Made by a program: the position numbers and the translations under genes
Source of the DNA: CAIWTU01 sp963815135
GTDB lineage: Bacteria; Desulfobacterota; Desulfuromonadia; Geobacterales; Geobacteraceae
Assembly: GCA_963815135.1 (NCBI GenBank)
Contig: CAWFFO010000001.1
Coordinates: 372,001 to 436,000, forward strand
DNA length: 64,000 nt
Reading direction: 5' to 3'
Shown here: positions 36,440 to 45,760 of the stretch, one piece after another
Layout: the number at the start of each line of letters is the position of its first letter
Position numbering within the stretch: the first letter of the stretch is position 1
The notes under the pieces: generated by a model
Databases searched by the model: none
What the model was told of the DNA's origin: nothing
Seen by the model: the letters and a program-made list of their open reading frames with translations, nothing else

Positions 36440-38155
36440 ATGAATACTTTTGCAAGAATTCTTAAATTCAGCAAACCTTACTGGTGGCGGATTGCTATTT
36501 CACTTGTTGCTACGCTGGGTGTGGCCGGGATGAATGGGGCCATTGCCTTGATGATAAAGCCGGTACTGCAGAAAATGTTTGTCCAGAAAGATATGCAAAT
36601 TTTCATTCTGCTTCCCATCGGCATTGTAGCGATTTACGTTGTTCGCGGCATCTGCCGCTTTACCGCGGGCTATTTCATTTCAACTGCGGGCCAACTCGCG
36701 ATCCAGGATATCAGGGAAGATTTTTACAGGAAGAACATGTCGCTATCAATGCGGTTCTTCAACAACAATCCGACCGGTTCGCTGATGTCGAGGGTTTTGA
36801 ACGACGTGACCACGATGCAGGACGGTGTGGCCAATATCGTCACAGGTCTGCTCAATGACGGGTTTTCCGCAATAGGGCTCATTGCGGTCATATTTTACCG
36901 GAACTGGCAACTGGCCCTCGTATCGATAATCGCCATTCCCGTTACCGTATATCCCGCCCAGAAAATCGGAAAACGGATAAAGAGGTTGTCGTCTCAGGGA
37001 CTGGGAAAAATAGGGGATATTTCAAGGATACTGCAAGAAACCTTCTCCGGGATAAAGGTGATAAAGGCCTTTGGCCTGGAACAGCGTGAGATAGGCAAGT
37101 TCGTCAATTGCAACCGTGAATTTTACAACATTGCCAGGAAAGCAATCAAATACAACGGCCTTTCAACGCCGGTCATGGAAGTTATCACTTCTCTGGGTAT
37201 TGCCGGCGTTATCTGGTACGGCGGCACCATGGTCATGCATGGAAAGATGACTTCCGCCGATATCATTTCCTTTATGGCGGCCATGTTGATGCTGTTTAAC
37301 CCTATCAAGGGGCTTCTTTCGGCCTACAATGTTATTCAGCGATCCTTGGGCGCCGCCGATAGGGTCTTTGAAATACTGGACGAAGTACCTGATATACAGG
37401 ACCGGCCGGATGCGATAGAGATCGACAGAGCAAAGGGAAATGTGGAATTCAGGGAGGTGTCGTTCTGCTATAATGAAGAATTCGTACTTAAAGATATAAA
37501 TCTTTCGGTCCGCAATGGTGAGGTTGTTGCCTTTGTCGGGCCTTCAGGTGGGGGAAAGACAACGCTGGTTTCCCTTATTCCGAGGTTTTACGATCCGACC
37601 ACTGGATCGGTGTCAATAGACGGTACGGATATCCGTAGTTTGAAATCGAAATCTCTGCTTGACCAGATTGCGCTGGTTGACCAGGAGACCTTCCTGTTCA
37701 ACGATACGATTGCCAATAACATAAGATATGGCAAGCCGGAAGCCTCCATCGATGAAGTAAAAAAGGCCGCGGAGGCCGCATTTGCCCACGATTTCATAAT
37801 GGAAATGCCGGAAGATTACGATACCAATATCGGAGACAGGGGGGTAAGGCTCTCAGGCGGACAGCGGCAAAGGTTATGTATTGCCCGTGCCATCCTGAAG
37901 AACGCCCCGGTCCTCATCCTCGACGAGGCGACCAGCGCACTGGATACGGAAAGCGAACAAATGGTGCAGAAAGCATTGAACAACCTGATGAGCAACCGTA
38001 CGACGCTGGTGATTGCACATCGACTTTCAACCATATTTCACGCGGACAAGATCGTGGTACTGGAAAAGGGCGAAATTGTCGAGTGCGGGACTCATCACCA
38101 ACTGCTGGAGCAGGACGGTCTGTACAAAAAACTTTACGATATGCAGTTTGCATGA
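36440..38155 (+). CDS. msbA: Lipid A export ATP-binding/permease MsbA
   Basis: 571-residue half-transporter that flips lipid A-core across the inner membrane. Six membrane helices over about residues 15-300, then the ATPase: Walker A GPSGGGKTT at 367-375, signature RLSGGQRQR and Walker B LILDEATSALD. Eight bases after lpxB. Confidence 0.93.
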   Translation: MNTFARILKFSKPYWWRIAISLVATLGVAGMNGAIALMIKPVLQKMFVQKDMQIFILLPIGIVAIYVVRGICRFTAGYFISTAGQLAIQDIREDFYRKNMSLSMRFFNNNPTGSLMSRVLNDVTTMQDGVANIVTGLLNDGFSAIGLIAVIFYRNWQLALVSIIAIPVTVYPAQKIGKRIKRLSSQGLGKIGDISRILQETFSGIKVIKAFGLEQREIGKFVNCNREFYNIARKAIKYNGLSTPVMEVITSLGIAGVIWYGGTMVMHGKMTSADIISFMAAMLMLFNPIKGLLSAYNVIQRSLGAADRVFEILDEVPDIQDRPDAIEIDRAKGNVEFREVSFCYNEEFVLKDINLSVRNGEVVAFVGPSGGGKTTLVSLIPRFYDPTTGSVSIDGTDIRSLKSKSLLDQIALVDQETFLFNDTIANNIRYGKPEASIDEVKKAAEAAFAHDFIMEMPEDYDTNIGDRGVRLSGGQRQRLCIARAILKNAPVLILDEATSALDTESEQMVQKALNNLMSNRTTLVIAHRLSTIFHADKIVVLEKGEIVECGTHHQLLEQDGLYKKLYDMQFA

Positions 38156-38256
38156 AAAACTGCGGTATTTGAACTTGTGGCTGTAACGGCGGAGCATGAC
38201 GACCTGTCCGCATATTGTCAGTTTTGATACTCGAGGCGCTTTCGATCTTTGCCCAT

Positions 38257-39603
38257 ATGATAATATACTTCCTTTACGATACCCTTCTGCTGTTTGCTTT
38301 GCCGATAATTATCGGCTACCATCTTTTTCGTTCCCTGACCAGGGGAAGGCCTGCCGCGTTTCCCGAACGGTTCGGCTTTCTCCCCTCAACAGAAAGGGCT
38401 AAGGTGGACGGGCATGATACGATCTGGGTCCATGCCGTTTCCGTTGGAGAAACCATAGCTGCGAAATCCCTCCTGAAAGAACTCAAGAAACGTTTCCCGC
38501 AAAAGAAAATAGTATTGTCAAATGTCACGGAAACGGGCAGGAGCATTGCGTTAAAACTGCCTGAAGCAGATCTCTGCATATATTTTCCTTTTGACTACGG
38601 TTTTGCCGCCCGAAAGCTGCTGGACGCGATCAGGCCTTCCCTTATCATAATTGTCGAGACTGAAATATGGCCTAATTTCCTGAGAGCCGCCCGCTGTCGC
38701 GAAATTCCCGTGGTTTTGGTGAACGGCCGTATTTCAGACAGGTCTTTCGAAAGATACAAAAAACTGCGGTGGGTTTTTGAAAAGGTGCTGGCTGATTTTT
38801 CCGCCTTTTGCATGCAGACCTCTGTTGACGCGAACCGCATAGCTGCAATGGGGGCGCGACCGGCAAATATTCATGTCACCAACAATCTTAAGTATGATAT
38901 ACCCGTTGCCCGACTTCCCGAAGAAAGATTCCGCGTATTGAGGGACGCATACCATATTCCTTCGTCAATCCTTGTTTTTACCGCCGGCAGTACACACCAG
39001 GGTGAAGAAGAGCTGGTAATAAAAACCTACAAGGAACTCTCAGGGAATAACAGCAACATTTTTCTGATTCTTGCGCCGCGGCATCCCGAACGGGCAGCAA
39101 AGGTTGCTGATTTGTTGAGAAACGAAGGCATTGCATACACGCTGCGTTCAGGGCTTGATAACCGATCGCCCCAATTCCGATCAGGTGAGGTCCTGCTGCT
39201 TGATACGGTGGGTGAGCTGGCCGGTCTGTACGCGATTTCGGATCTGGTCTTTGTCGGAGGTAGCCTGGTTCCTGTCGGAGGACATAACATTCTTGAGCCT
39301 GCATCTTTGGCGGTGCCGGTTATTTTCGGGCCGTTCATGAGCAATTTCAGGGAAATTTCGGCGATGATCCTCAAGATAAACGGCGCAGTGCAGATTGCCG
39401 ATGGTATTGAGTTGACAGCTACAGTCAGAGATTTGCTGGAAGATGAAGACAAACGGCATGATATCGGTGCCAACGGTGCAAGATTGCTTGAGGAAAACAG
39501 AGGCTCGACGGAAAGGCATATGGAAATAATAGCTTCATTTTTGGAAAATACCGCTCAAGTCAGCCCTGCTAATGACGAAACATTTGACCGAACTATCGGT
39601 TAG
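38257..39603 (+). CDS. waaA: Kdo transferase
   Basis: Adds 3-deoxy-manno-octulosonate to lipid IVA (GT30). 448 residues from the chosen ATG: membrane anchor MIIYFLYDTLLLFALPI, acceptor domain with VHAVSVGETIAA (base Glu), and C-terminal GGSLVPVGGHNILEPA. A TTG at 38215 would add 14 residues; neither start has a clear ribosome-binding site, but ATG 38257 matches the usual N-terminus. Confidence 0.92.
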   Translation: MIIYFLYDTLLLFALPIIIGYHLFRSLTRGRPAAFPERFGFLPSTERAKVDGHDTIWVHAVSVGETIAAKSLLKELKKRFPQKKIVLSNVTETGRSIALKLPEADLCIYFPFDYGFAARKLLDAIRPSLIIIVETEIWPNFLRAARCREIPVVLVNGRISDRSFERYKKLRWVFEKVLADFSAFCMQTSVDANRIAAMGARPANIHVTNNLKYDIPVARLPEERFRVLRDAYHIPSSILVFTAGSTHQGEEELVIKTYKELSGNNSNIFLILAPRHPERAAKVADLLRNEGIAYTLRSGLDNRSPQFRSGEVLLLDTVGELAGLYAISDLVFVGGSLVPVGGHNILEPASLAVPVIFGPFMSNFREISAMILKINGAVQIADGIELTATVRDLLEDEDKRHDIGANGARLLEENRGSTERHMEIIASFLENTAQVSPANDETFDRTIG

Positions 39604-39612
39604 GCAGACAAA

Positions 39613-40680
39613 ATGGCCCTGGATCATTATTTCAGAAATCTTGTTGAAGGCAGGCGCCGCGGCCTGTTAGAATTGACACTTTTGGCGCTGCTTGCGGTTC
39701 TTTCTTTACCTTATGCAGCTGTTTTACGTCTCCGTGCCTTCGCATACCAGTGTGGATTGTTTCGCACCCGCCGATTGCCCAGGCCGGTCATCTCGGTAGG
39801 CAATATTACAGCCGGAGGTACGGGTAAAACACCCATTGTTGCCCTGATTGCAAGTTATTACATCAACAGGGGAAAAAATGTTGCTGTATTGTCCCGCGGC
39901 TACAAGGGAACATCCGAGGGGAAAACGGGAATCGTCTCTGACGGTAAAAGTATATTGATGACTCCCGTGGCGGCAGGTGATGAACCCTGTATGCTCGCAG
40001 AAAAAATTCCCGGACTCATGGTTGTGATCGGTGCGGATCGTTACCGCGCCGGTCTTCATGCAATAGAGTCTTTTGACCCTGACCTCTTCATTCTTGATGA
40101 CGGCTTCCAGCATCTGCGTCTGCATCGAGATCTCAATATTCTTGTCATGGATCATGCGAGACCTCTTGGGAACGGACGAGTACTGCCTGCCGGACTGCTT
40201 CGTGAACCGCGATCGGCTGCGGGAAGGGCCGATTTGATTATATTTACACGTTGCAGTGACGAAGCGGACAGAATACATTTCGACGGGATCAAGGCCTGCC
40301 ACGCATTCCATGAAATTGCACGATTTCTTCCTCTCACGGGAAGCGATAAGGAAGATGTCCCGGATATTTTAATGCAAAAAGGTGTCGCTTTTGCCGGTAT
40401 TGCAGATCCGGACTCCTTTTTCGCCATGCTAGGAAAGAGTGGTTTGAACATAAAAGCTGAAATTAAGTTCCCGGATCACAGCAGGTATGATGAGCGTGAG
40501 ATTGATGAAATAATTTCAACTGTCAAATCCGTCAATAGCGATTATCTTGTCACAACTGAAAAGGATTCGGTAAAGCTGGGTCCTTATCTGCCGAGGCTTG
40601 GCAGGATCTACTCCTCTGTCTTGGAAGTCAGGATTCCTGATATGAAATTTCTGACGGAAAGGCTGGAAAAACTTCTTTAG
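39613..40680 (+). CDS. lpxK: Tetraacyldisaccharide 4'-kinase
   Basis: Phosphorylates the 4' position of the lipid A disaccharide. 355 residues: N-terminal membrane-associated helix, P-loop GNITAGGTGKTPIV (about residues 62-75) and the conserved ILDDGFQHLRLHRDLNI. Nine bases after waaA. Confidence 0.95.
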   Translation: MALDHYFRNLVEGRRRGLLELTLLALLAVLSLPYAAVLRLRAFAYQCGLFRTRRLPRPVISVGNITAGGTGKTPIVALIASYYINRGKNVAVLSRGYKGTSEGKTGIVSDGKSILMTPVAAGDEPCMLAEKIPGLMVVIGADRYRAGLHAIESFDPDLFILDDGFQHLRLHRDLNILVMDHARPLGNGRVLPAGLLREPRSAAGRADLIIFTRCSDEADRIHFDGIKACHAFHEIARFLPLTGSDKEDVPDILMQKGVAFAGIADPDSFFAMLGKSGLNIKAEIKFPDHSRYDEREIDEIISTVKSVNSDYLVTTEKDSVKLGPYLPRLGRIYSSVLEVRIPDMKFLTERLEKLL

Positions 40681-40695
40681 CAAAAAGGGGGGAAT

Positions 40696-40872
40696 ATGGC
40701 ATTATCAAAAGATCTGCTCGATTTACTTGTCTGCCCGAAATGCAAGGGCAACCTGACTATACTTGATGACGGTACCGGACTTGTCTGCCCGGCCTGTCGT
40801 TTGAAATACCCGATCAGGGATGAAATACCGATTATGCTCGTGGACGAGGCACTAAAAATCGGTGAGGAGTGA
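40696..40872 (+). CDS. Trm112/UPF0434 family zinc protein
   Basis: 58 residues, MALSKDLLDLLVCPKCKGNL at the N-terminus with CPKC and CPAC pairs forming a zinc ribbon, and YPIRDEIPIML at the C-terminus, the signature of YcaR/UPF0434. GGGGGGAAT precedes the ATG. In enterobacteria this family also follows lpxK. Exact role unknown; eukaryotic Trm112 activates methyltransferases. Confidence 0.9.
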   Translation: MALSKDLLDLLVCPKCKGNLTILDDGTGLVCPACRLKYPIRDEIPIMLVDEALKIGEE

Positions 40873-40875
40873 GAA

Positions 40876-41952
40876 GTGAGGAGTGGGGAGAATAAGCGGA
40901 TTCTTGTGCTCCGTTACAGGTTCATCGGTGATACCATTCTGACGGTGCCCTTTCTGAGAAACCTGAGGCGGGCAGAGCCGCAAGCCTACATCGCATGGGT
41001 GGTAGCGCCCGGTTCATCGGATGTCGTGAACGGCATACCTTATATAGATGAACTGATCTACTGGGATCCGGTAACCATCCATGCCGACAGCAAGGGCACA
41101 CACCGTACTTTTGCAGACAAATGGGCGTTTATCAGGGGATTGCGGGAAAAGCGTTTTGACAAGGTATATGTGCTTAAACGTTCGCTTTCGAGCGCCATCA
41201 TTGCATTGCTTACCGGTGCTCCTGAACGGATCGGTTTCAATACCGAGGGCAGAGGGTTTCTCCTTACCAAAAAGGTGCCATACCGGCATGATCAGCATGA
41301 GGTGCGGAACTTTCTGGATGTGCTGAAGAAAGACGGTGTCGTTGTGGACGATGACTATCTCGAAGCGTGGCTCTCCGATGAAGAAAAGGCCTTTGCCGAT
41401 AAATTTCTGAAGAGTGCGGGTGTTTGCCCCGACGAAGTTATAGTTGCTCTTCATCCTTTTACGGCCAACCCGCCGAGGGCATGGCATCCGGACAATTTTA
41501 TCCGGCTTGCCAACAGGCTTCAGGAGAAATACAGGATCAGGATTCTTGTTTTCGGCGGAAAGCGTGATGTCGATCCGGCCCGAAAGTTTCAGGAAGAAAT
41601 TACACCTTCTCCGATCATGGCAGTGGGGACTACAACATTGAGGGAATCCATGGCGCTCCTTGCCCGCTGCAGGCTGCTCATATGCAACGACAGCGGCATA
41701 ATGCATCTGGCCGCATCGCTTCGGGTACCTCTGGTTGCGCTTTTCGGCCCCCAGTCGCCGGCGAAATTCGGCCCATGGGGAGAAAAATGCATGATCATTT
41801 ACAAGGCATTCAACTGCAGCCCCTGCAAACAGAAATTCTTCCAGGAATGCGAGCCTTCGGAAAGAATGTCCCCCCGGTGCATGGAGGCTATCGGCGTCGG
41901 AGAGGTGCTGGAATCGATAGAAGAATTCGGAGGTCTCGAGGATGTCGGGTGA
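40876..41952 (+). CDS. waaF: Glycosyltransferase family 9, heptosyltransferase II-like
   Basis: 358 residues with the GT9 layout: N-terminal LRYRFIGDTILTVPFLRNLRR, nucleotide site ICNDSGIMHLAASLRVPLVALFGPQSPAKFGPWG, and a C-terminal cysteine-rich segment (CSPCKQKFFQEC, RCMEAI) common in delta-proteobacterial WaaF. Adds heptose to the inner core in the cytosol. GTG start 3 bases after the previous stop; overlaps the next gene by 11 bases. Could be WaaF or a WaaQ-type transferase. Confidence 0.82.
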   Translation: MRSGENKRILVLRYRFIGDTILTVPFLRNLRRAEPQAYIAWVVAPGSSDVVNGIPYIDELIYWDPVTIHADSKGTHRTFADKWAFIRGLREKRFDKVYVLKRSLSSAIIALLTGAPERIGFNTEGRGFLLTKKVPYRHDQHEVRNFLDVLKKDGVVVDDDYLEAWLSDEEKAFADKFLKSAGVCPDEVIVALHPFTANPPRAWHPDNFIRLANRLQEKYRIRILVFGGKRDVDPARKFQEEITPSPIMAVGTTTLRESMALLARCRLLICNDSGIMHLAASLRVPLVALFGPQSPAKFGPWGEKCMIIYKAFNCSPCKQKFFQECEPSERMSPRCMEAIGVGEVLESIEEFGGLEDVG

Positions 41953-42754
41953 AAGGTCGAAGATATCGGCATTCGTTATTACCAAAAACAATGGCGACAA
42001 AATCGAGGAGTGCATAAAGTCATTATTGTGGGCGGATGAGATTGTTGTGGTAGACGATTTCAGCACCGACACCACTCCGGAGATATGCAGCCGCTACCCG
42101 GTGAAATTTTGCAGTAATGCATTCGTGGGATTTCAGGAACAAAAAAATTTCGCCACTAACCTTGCCGAAAATGACTGGGTTCTGAAAATTGATGCCGATG
42201 AACGGGTGACGGAAGAAATGAAGAATAGCATCATGAGCCTAACCGATGAGGATTTCACCAGGTATACCTGCTTCGAATTCAAACGGCTTACCTGCTTCTG
42301 GGGGAAATGGATACGTCACGCCTCCCTGTATCCGGACTACAATCCCAGGCTTTTTAATAAAAAACGGGGAGAATGGGGCGGAATAAACCCCCATGACAAA
42401 TTCATAACGCACGGTGAAACGAAAAAGCTGGACGGGGACATCCTTCATTTTCAGAACTGGGACCTGTACACCTACGCCAACCGTACTGCGACCTATTCGA
42501 ACATATCGGCCATGGAGTATCACAAACGGGGCAAAAAGGTAAAGTGGCATCATTTTACGGTTCGCCCACTTTACACTTTCCTGTACAGGTATTTCTTCAG
42601 GCTCGGTTTTGTTGAAGGAGTTCGCGGTTTTGTGATATCTTTCATGGGAGCCGTCGGTACGTTTCTCAAATACAGCAAGCTGTATGAACTTCAGCACGAT
42701 ATGACGGTTATTAAGGTTTGTGAAGAAGGAAACCCAGGTGAAAAACCGCATTGA
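41942..42754 (+). CDS. Glycosyltransferase family 2, core glucosyltransferase-like
   Basis: 270 residues. GT2 fold: AFVITKNNGDKIEECIKSL, DDFSTDTTPEI and the DADE nucleotide/metal motif (KIDADERVTEEM). Resembles the WaaE/KdtX beta-1,4-glucosyltransferase group acting on heptose I. A C-terminal membrane-associated helix (FLYRYFFRLGFVEGVRGFVISF) is typical. Likely adds hexose to the inner core. Confidence 0.8.
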   Translation: MSGERSKISAFVITKNNGDKIEECIKSLLWADEIVVVDDFSTDTTPEICSRYPVKFCSNAFVGFQEQKNFATNLAENDWVLKIDADERVTEEMKNSIMSLTDEDFTRYTCFEFKRLTCFWGKWIRHASLYPDYNPRLFNKKRGEWGGINPHDKFITHGETKKLDGDILHFQNWDLYTYANRTATYSNISAMEYHKRGKKVKWHHFTVRPLYTFLYRYFFRLGFVEGVRGFVISFMGAVGTFLKYSKLYELQHDMTVIKVCEEGNPGEKPH

Positions 42755-42784
42755 AGTCGGCAAAAAGATGAAATTGAGGACCAA

Positions 42785-43789
42785 GTGAAAGTTGAAAAAA
42801 TCGACATTATTCTCCCGAACCGGATCGGTGACACCATACTGACATTGCCTTCACTGATATGTCTCAAACAGCTTTATCGGGAGTATTCCACCGTCAAAAC
42901 GGAATTATGCCTGCTCAGCCATTTCCCAATGGCGGATATACTTAAGTCTCTGGATCTGTTCGATGTCGTTCCGGTAAGCACTGCCGGCAAGCTGCTCTCG
43001 TGGTTGTCCCCAGCCGACAAAACCTTCTTTCTTTCCACGACAACCAAAAATATCGGCTATCGATCCGGACTATCCCATGGTTTAAGACTGCCGAACAAGC
43101 GTCATATCAGGTTTTCCGTTAATCTGCCTTATCTGAGTTATCCAAATCCCGAATCGGTGATCCCGGAGCCCCTGGTGAAATTTCTCAAAACCGAGTTCGG
43201 TTTTTCGAGTTACACCATCCGCCATTTCGGTATCTGTCTGCAACTCGGCTTTACAGTCGAACAGATTCAACGTTCATTCCGCTTCGATACCGGCAGTATA
43301 TCATTCAGAAAAGATTTTTTTGACTGGAAGCCTCCTCTGTCTTCACGGTATCTGGTTTTCTGCATGGAAGCGGCGGCCGGAAGCGGTAAACGCAACGCCG
43401 ACAGACGATGGAAAGAAGAGTATTTTCTCCAGCTTGCGGAGTTCGCCCATGAAAAATACGGTGTGCATGCGGCGTTCATCGGCATCAACGAACTTCCCGC
43501 GATTCCCGATAAGCCATATATGCTTGACTGCAGGCATAAGCTGAGTTTCGTGCAGACGGCGCTGCTTCTGCATTATTCGTGCGGCTACGTGGGGAACGAC
43601 ACGGGCCCGCTGCATTTGTCTAACCTTATGAAAAAGAACGCCATCGGTATTTATATGCGACAGGTGGCGGTGTCGGATTACGGACCGCTATTTCCACAAT
43701 TGACAAAAAAATTTTTAAAGCCGGAAAGTCCTGACGAAATTTATCCTGCTTTGGATGATCTGGTTTCAAAGGCGGCCAGGAGCGATTAA
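42785..43789 (+). CDS. Divergent GT9 heptosyltransferase-like protein
   Basis: 334 residues. N-terminal IDIILPNRIGDTILTLPSL and the sugar-nucleotide site YVGNDTGPLHLSNLMKKNAIGIY mark it as GT9. Less typical than its neighbours and without the C-terminal cysteine cluster. GTG start after TTGAGGA. Acceptor sugar unknown. Confidence 0.75.
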   Translation: MKVEKIDIILPNRIGDTILTLPSLICLKQLYREYSTVKTELCLLSHFPMADILKSLDLFDVVPVSTAGKLLSWLSPADKTFFLSTTTKNIGYRSGLSHGLRLPNKRHIRFSVNLPYLSYPNPESVIPEPLVKFLKTEFGFSSYTIRHFGICLQLGFTVEQIQRSFRFDTGSISFRKDFFDWKPPLSSRYLVFCMEAAAGSGKRNADRRWKEEYFLQLAEFAHEKYGVHAAFIGINELPAIPDKPYMLDCRHKLSFVQTALLLHYSCGYVGNDTGPLHLSNLMKKNAIGIYMRQVAVSDYGPLFPQLTKKFLKPESPDEIYPALDDLVSKAARSD

Positions 43790-43888
43790 ATAACCGGGAC
43801 TTGGGTATCTGAGTTGACCACTGCGGCAAGGAGATTTCCGATGCCGTTTCTGTAGGATTATTCCAAACAGGAAGATTTCTTCCGCACA

Positions 43889-44605
43889 ATGTTGTTATGG
43901 AGACGGAAATTGGAATCTGATGACTTTTTGCTGCAAACACCTTGGGACAAGAAAGTTTTCGGTTTTGATACCTACGAGATCAAAACAATAACAGATCAGG
44001 CATTGAATGCTTCAACGAAGATCCCCGGACACTTTACCGCAAAGGTCGACCCGCTGCAGTCGAAAGAGCTGTTGAACAAATATAATTATTACTACTGCGA
44101 TACCCTTATGGAGCCGTATTGCAGGTTTGAAGACTTCAGGGGGCATTTTGACGGGTCGGTGAGTGTGAGTCGTTCAGTCACCCTGGATGATATCCTTGCC
44201 ATGTCACACGGAGCTTTCCGACATGGAAGATTCCACCGTGATTTCAATATCAAAAAAGAGCTTGCCGACTTGAGGTATGACAACTGGGTCGTCCAATTAT
44301 ATGAATCAGGTAATATCTTCGCTTTACTGTATCTGAATGATCCCGCTGCATTTTTCGGGGTAAATAAAAACAAAGTCGTGTTACACTCAGTCCGCGAAGA
44401 TTATCGCGGCAAGGGACTGGCAAAATATCTTTGGACTGCGGGATTAATGGAGCTGTTTAATTCTGGAAATGCCGAGTTGACAAGTTCGGTTTCTGCTTCC
44501 AATACTGCTGTGGTGAATTTGTATTCGTCTTTGGGTTTCAGGTTCAGGAATCCCGTCGATGTCTATCATTATTTCAATCCTGCATGCAACTTGACTTGTT
44601 CTTGA
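43889..44605 (+). CDS. wecD: GNAT acetyltransferase, WecD/RffC-like
   Basis: 238 residues; C-terminal GNAT domain with the acetyl-CoA motif VREDYRGKGLAKYLW and SVSASNTAVVNLYSSLGFRF. The N-terminal half matches the extended layout of dTDP-4-amino-4,6-dideoxygalactose N-acetyltransferase. The next gene encodes the aminotransferase that makes this substrate, so the pair should yield dTDP-Fuc4NAc. Not in the same operon arrangement as ECA genes; here it probably serves LPS. Confidence 0.68.
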   Translation: MLLWRRKLESDDFLLQTPWDKKVFGFDTYEIKTITDQALNASTKIPGHFTAKVDPLQSKELLNKYNYYYCDTLMEPYCRFEDFRGHFDGSVSVSRSVTLDDILAMSHGAFRHGRFHRDFNIKKELADLRYDNWVVQLYESGNIFALLYLNDPAAFFGVNKNKVVLHSVREDYRGKGLAKYLWTAGLMELFNSGNAELTSSVSASNTAVVNLYSSLGFRFRNPVDVYHYFNPACNLTCS

Positions 44606-44629
44606 CACTCTTGCTGGAGAAGTAAATTA

Positions 44630-45760
44630 ATGCGTATACCCTTCAATCAACCGTACATGACCGGCAAGGAACTCTGGTACATAAGCCAGGCTCATCACAA
44701 TGGAATGCTCGCCGGAGACGGTGATTTCACCAAGAAATGTCATGCCTGGCTCGAGAAGAATACAGGCTGCCGGAAGGCGCTTTTGACCCATTCATGTACG
44801 GCGGCGCTGGAAATGGCAGCGATCCTGGCGGACATCCGTCCTGGAGATGAAGTGATCATGCCTTCATTTACCTTTGTCTCCACCGCCAATGCGTTTGTCT
44901 TGCGCGGCGGTGTGCCGGTTTTTGTGGACATCAGGGAGGATACTCTTAACCTTGACGAAAGGCTGATCGAAGGCGCCATCACTCCGAAGACAAAAGCGAT
45001 TGTTCCTGTTCATTACGCCGGTGTTGGCTGCGAGATGGACGAGATTATGGATATCGCCGCGCGACACAGCCTGCTGGTGATCGAAGACGCCGCCCAGGGA
45101 CTAATGGCAGATTATCGTGGTAAACCACTCGGTAATATAGGTCACTTGGGGGCGACAAGTTTTCATGAGACCAAGAACCTCATTTCCGGTGAAGGCGGTG
45201 CCCTCCTGATCAATGACGAGCGTTTCATCGAAAGGGCGGAAATCATAAGGGAAAAAGGGACCAATCGCAGCAAATTTTTCCGCGGACAGGTCGATAAATA
45301 TACCTGGGTCGATATAGGATCGTCTTATTTACCCGGTGAATTGATTGCAGCCTTTCTTTATGCCCAGATGGAAGAGGCGGATTCCATAACTAGGCGGAGG
45401 ATTGAGATATGGGAGAAATATCACTCAGCCTTTGCCGCTCTGGAAGCTGAGGGGATTGTCAGGCGGCCGGTTACTCCGGCGCATTGCAGGCATAACGCGC
45501 ACATGTACTATTTGTTGACCAGGGACCTCGGGCATCGCACTGAAATAATTGCCAGACTCAAGGCCGAAGGGATGCATGCTGTTTTCCATTATGTGCCGCT
45601 GCACAGTTCTCCTGCCGGCAGGAAGTACGGCCGCGTTCATGGAAGTCTGGAAGTAACCGATTACATAAGTGACAGTGTTGTGAGGTTGCCTTTATGGATC
45701 GGAGTGGAAGAGGTGGAAGAAAATATTGCCGGCAAGATTGCGGAAATGATTCATGGATAG
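44630..45760 (+). CDS. wecE: dTDP-4-amino-4,6-dideoxygalactose transaminase
   Basis: 376-residue PLP aminotransferase, RffA/WecE type: RIPFNQPYMTGKELWYI, LAGDGDFTKKCHAWLE, HSCTAALEMAA, and the PLP lysine K182 in TSFHETKNLISGEGG. Uses glutamate to aminate dTDP-4-keto-6-deoxyglucose. 24 bases after the acetyltransferase; overlaps the next glycosyltransferase by 8 bases. Confidence 0.88.
   Translation: MRIPFNQPYMTGKELWYISQAHHNGMLAGDGDFTKKCHAWLEKNTGCRKALLTHSCTAALEMAAILADIRPGDEVIMPSFTFVSTANAFVLRGGVPVFVDIREDTLNLDERLIEGAITPKTKAIVPVHYAGVGCEMDEIMDIAARHSLLVIEDAAQGLMADYRGKPLGNIGHLGATSFHETKNLISGEGGALLINDERFIERAEIIREKGTNRSKFFRGQVDKYTWVDIGSSYLPGELIAAFLYAQMEEADSITRRRIEIWEKYHSAFAALEAEGIVRRPVTPAHCRHNAHMYYLLTRDLGHRTEIIARLKAEGMHAVFHYVPLHSSPAGRKYGRVHGSLEVTDYISDSVVRLPLWIGVEEVEENIAGKIAEMIHG

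Noticed and set aside
41014..42075. 353-codon open frame on the minus strand
   Set aside because: Antisense shadow of the GT9 gene; low-complexity composition and no family signature.
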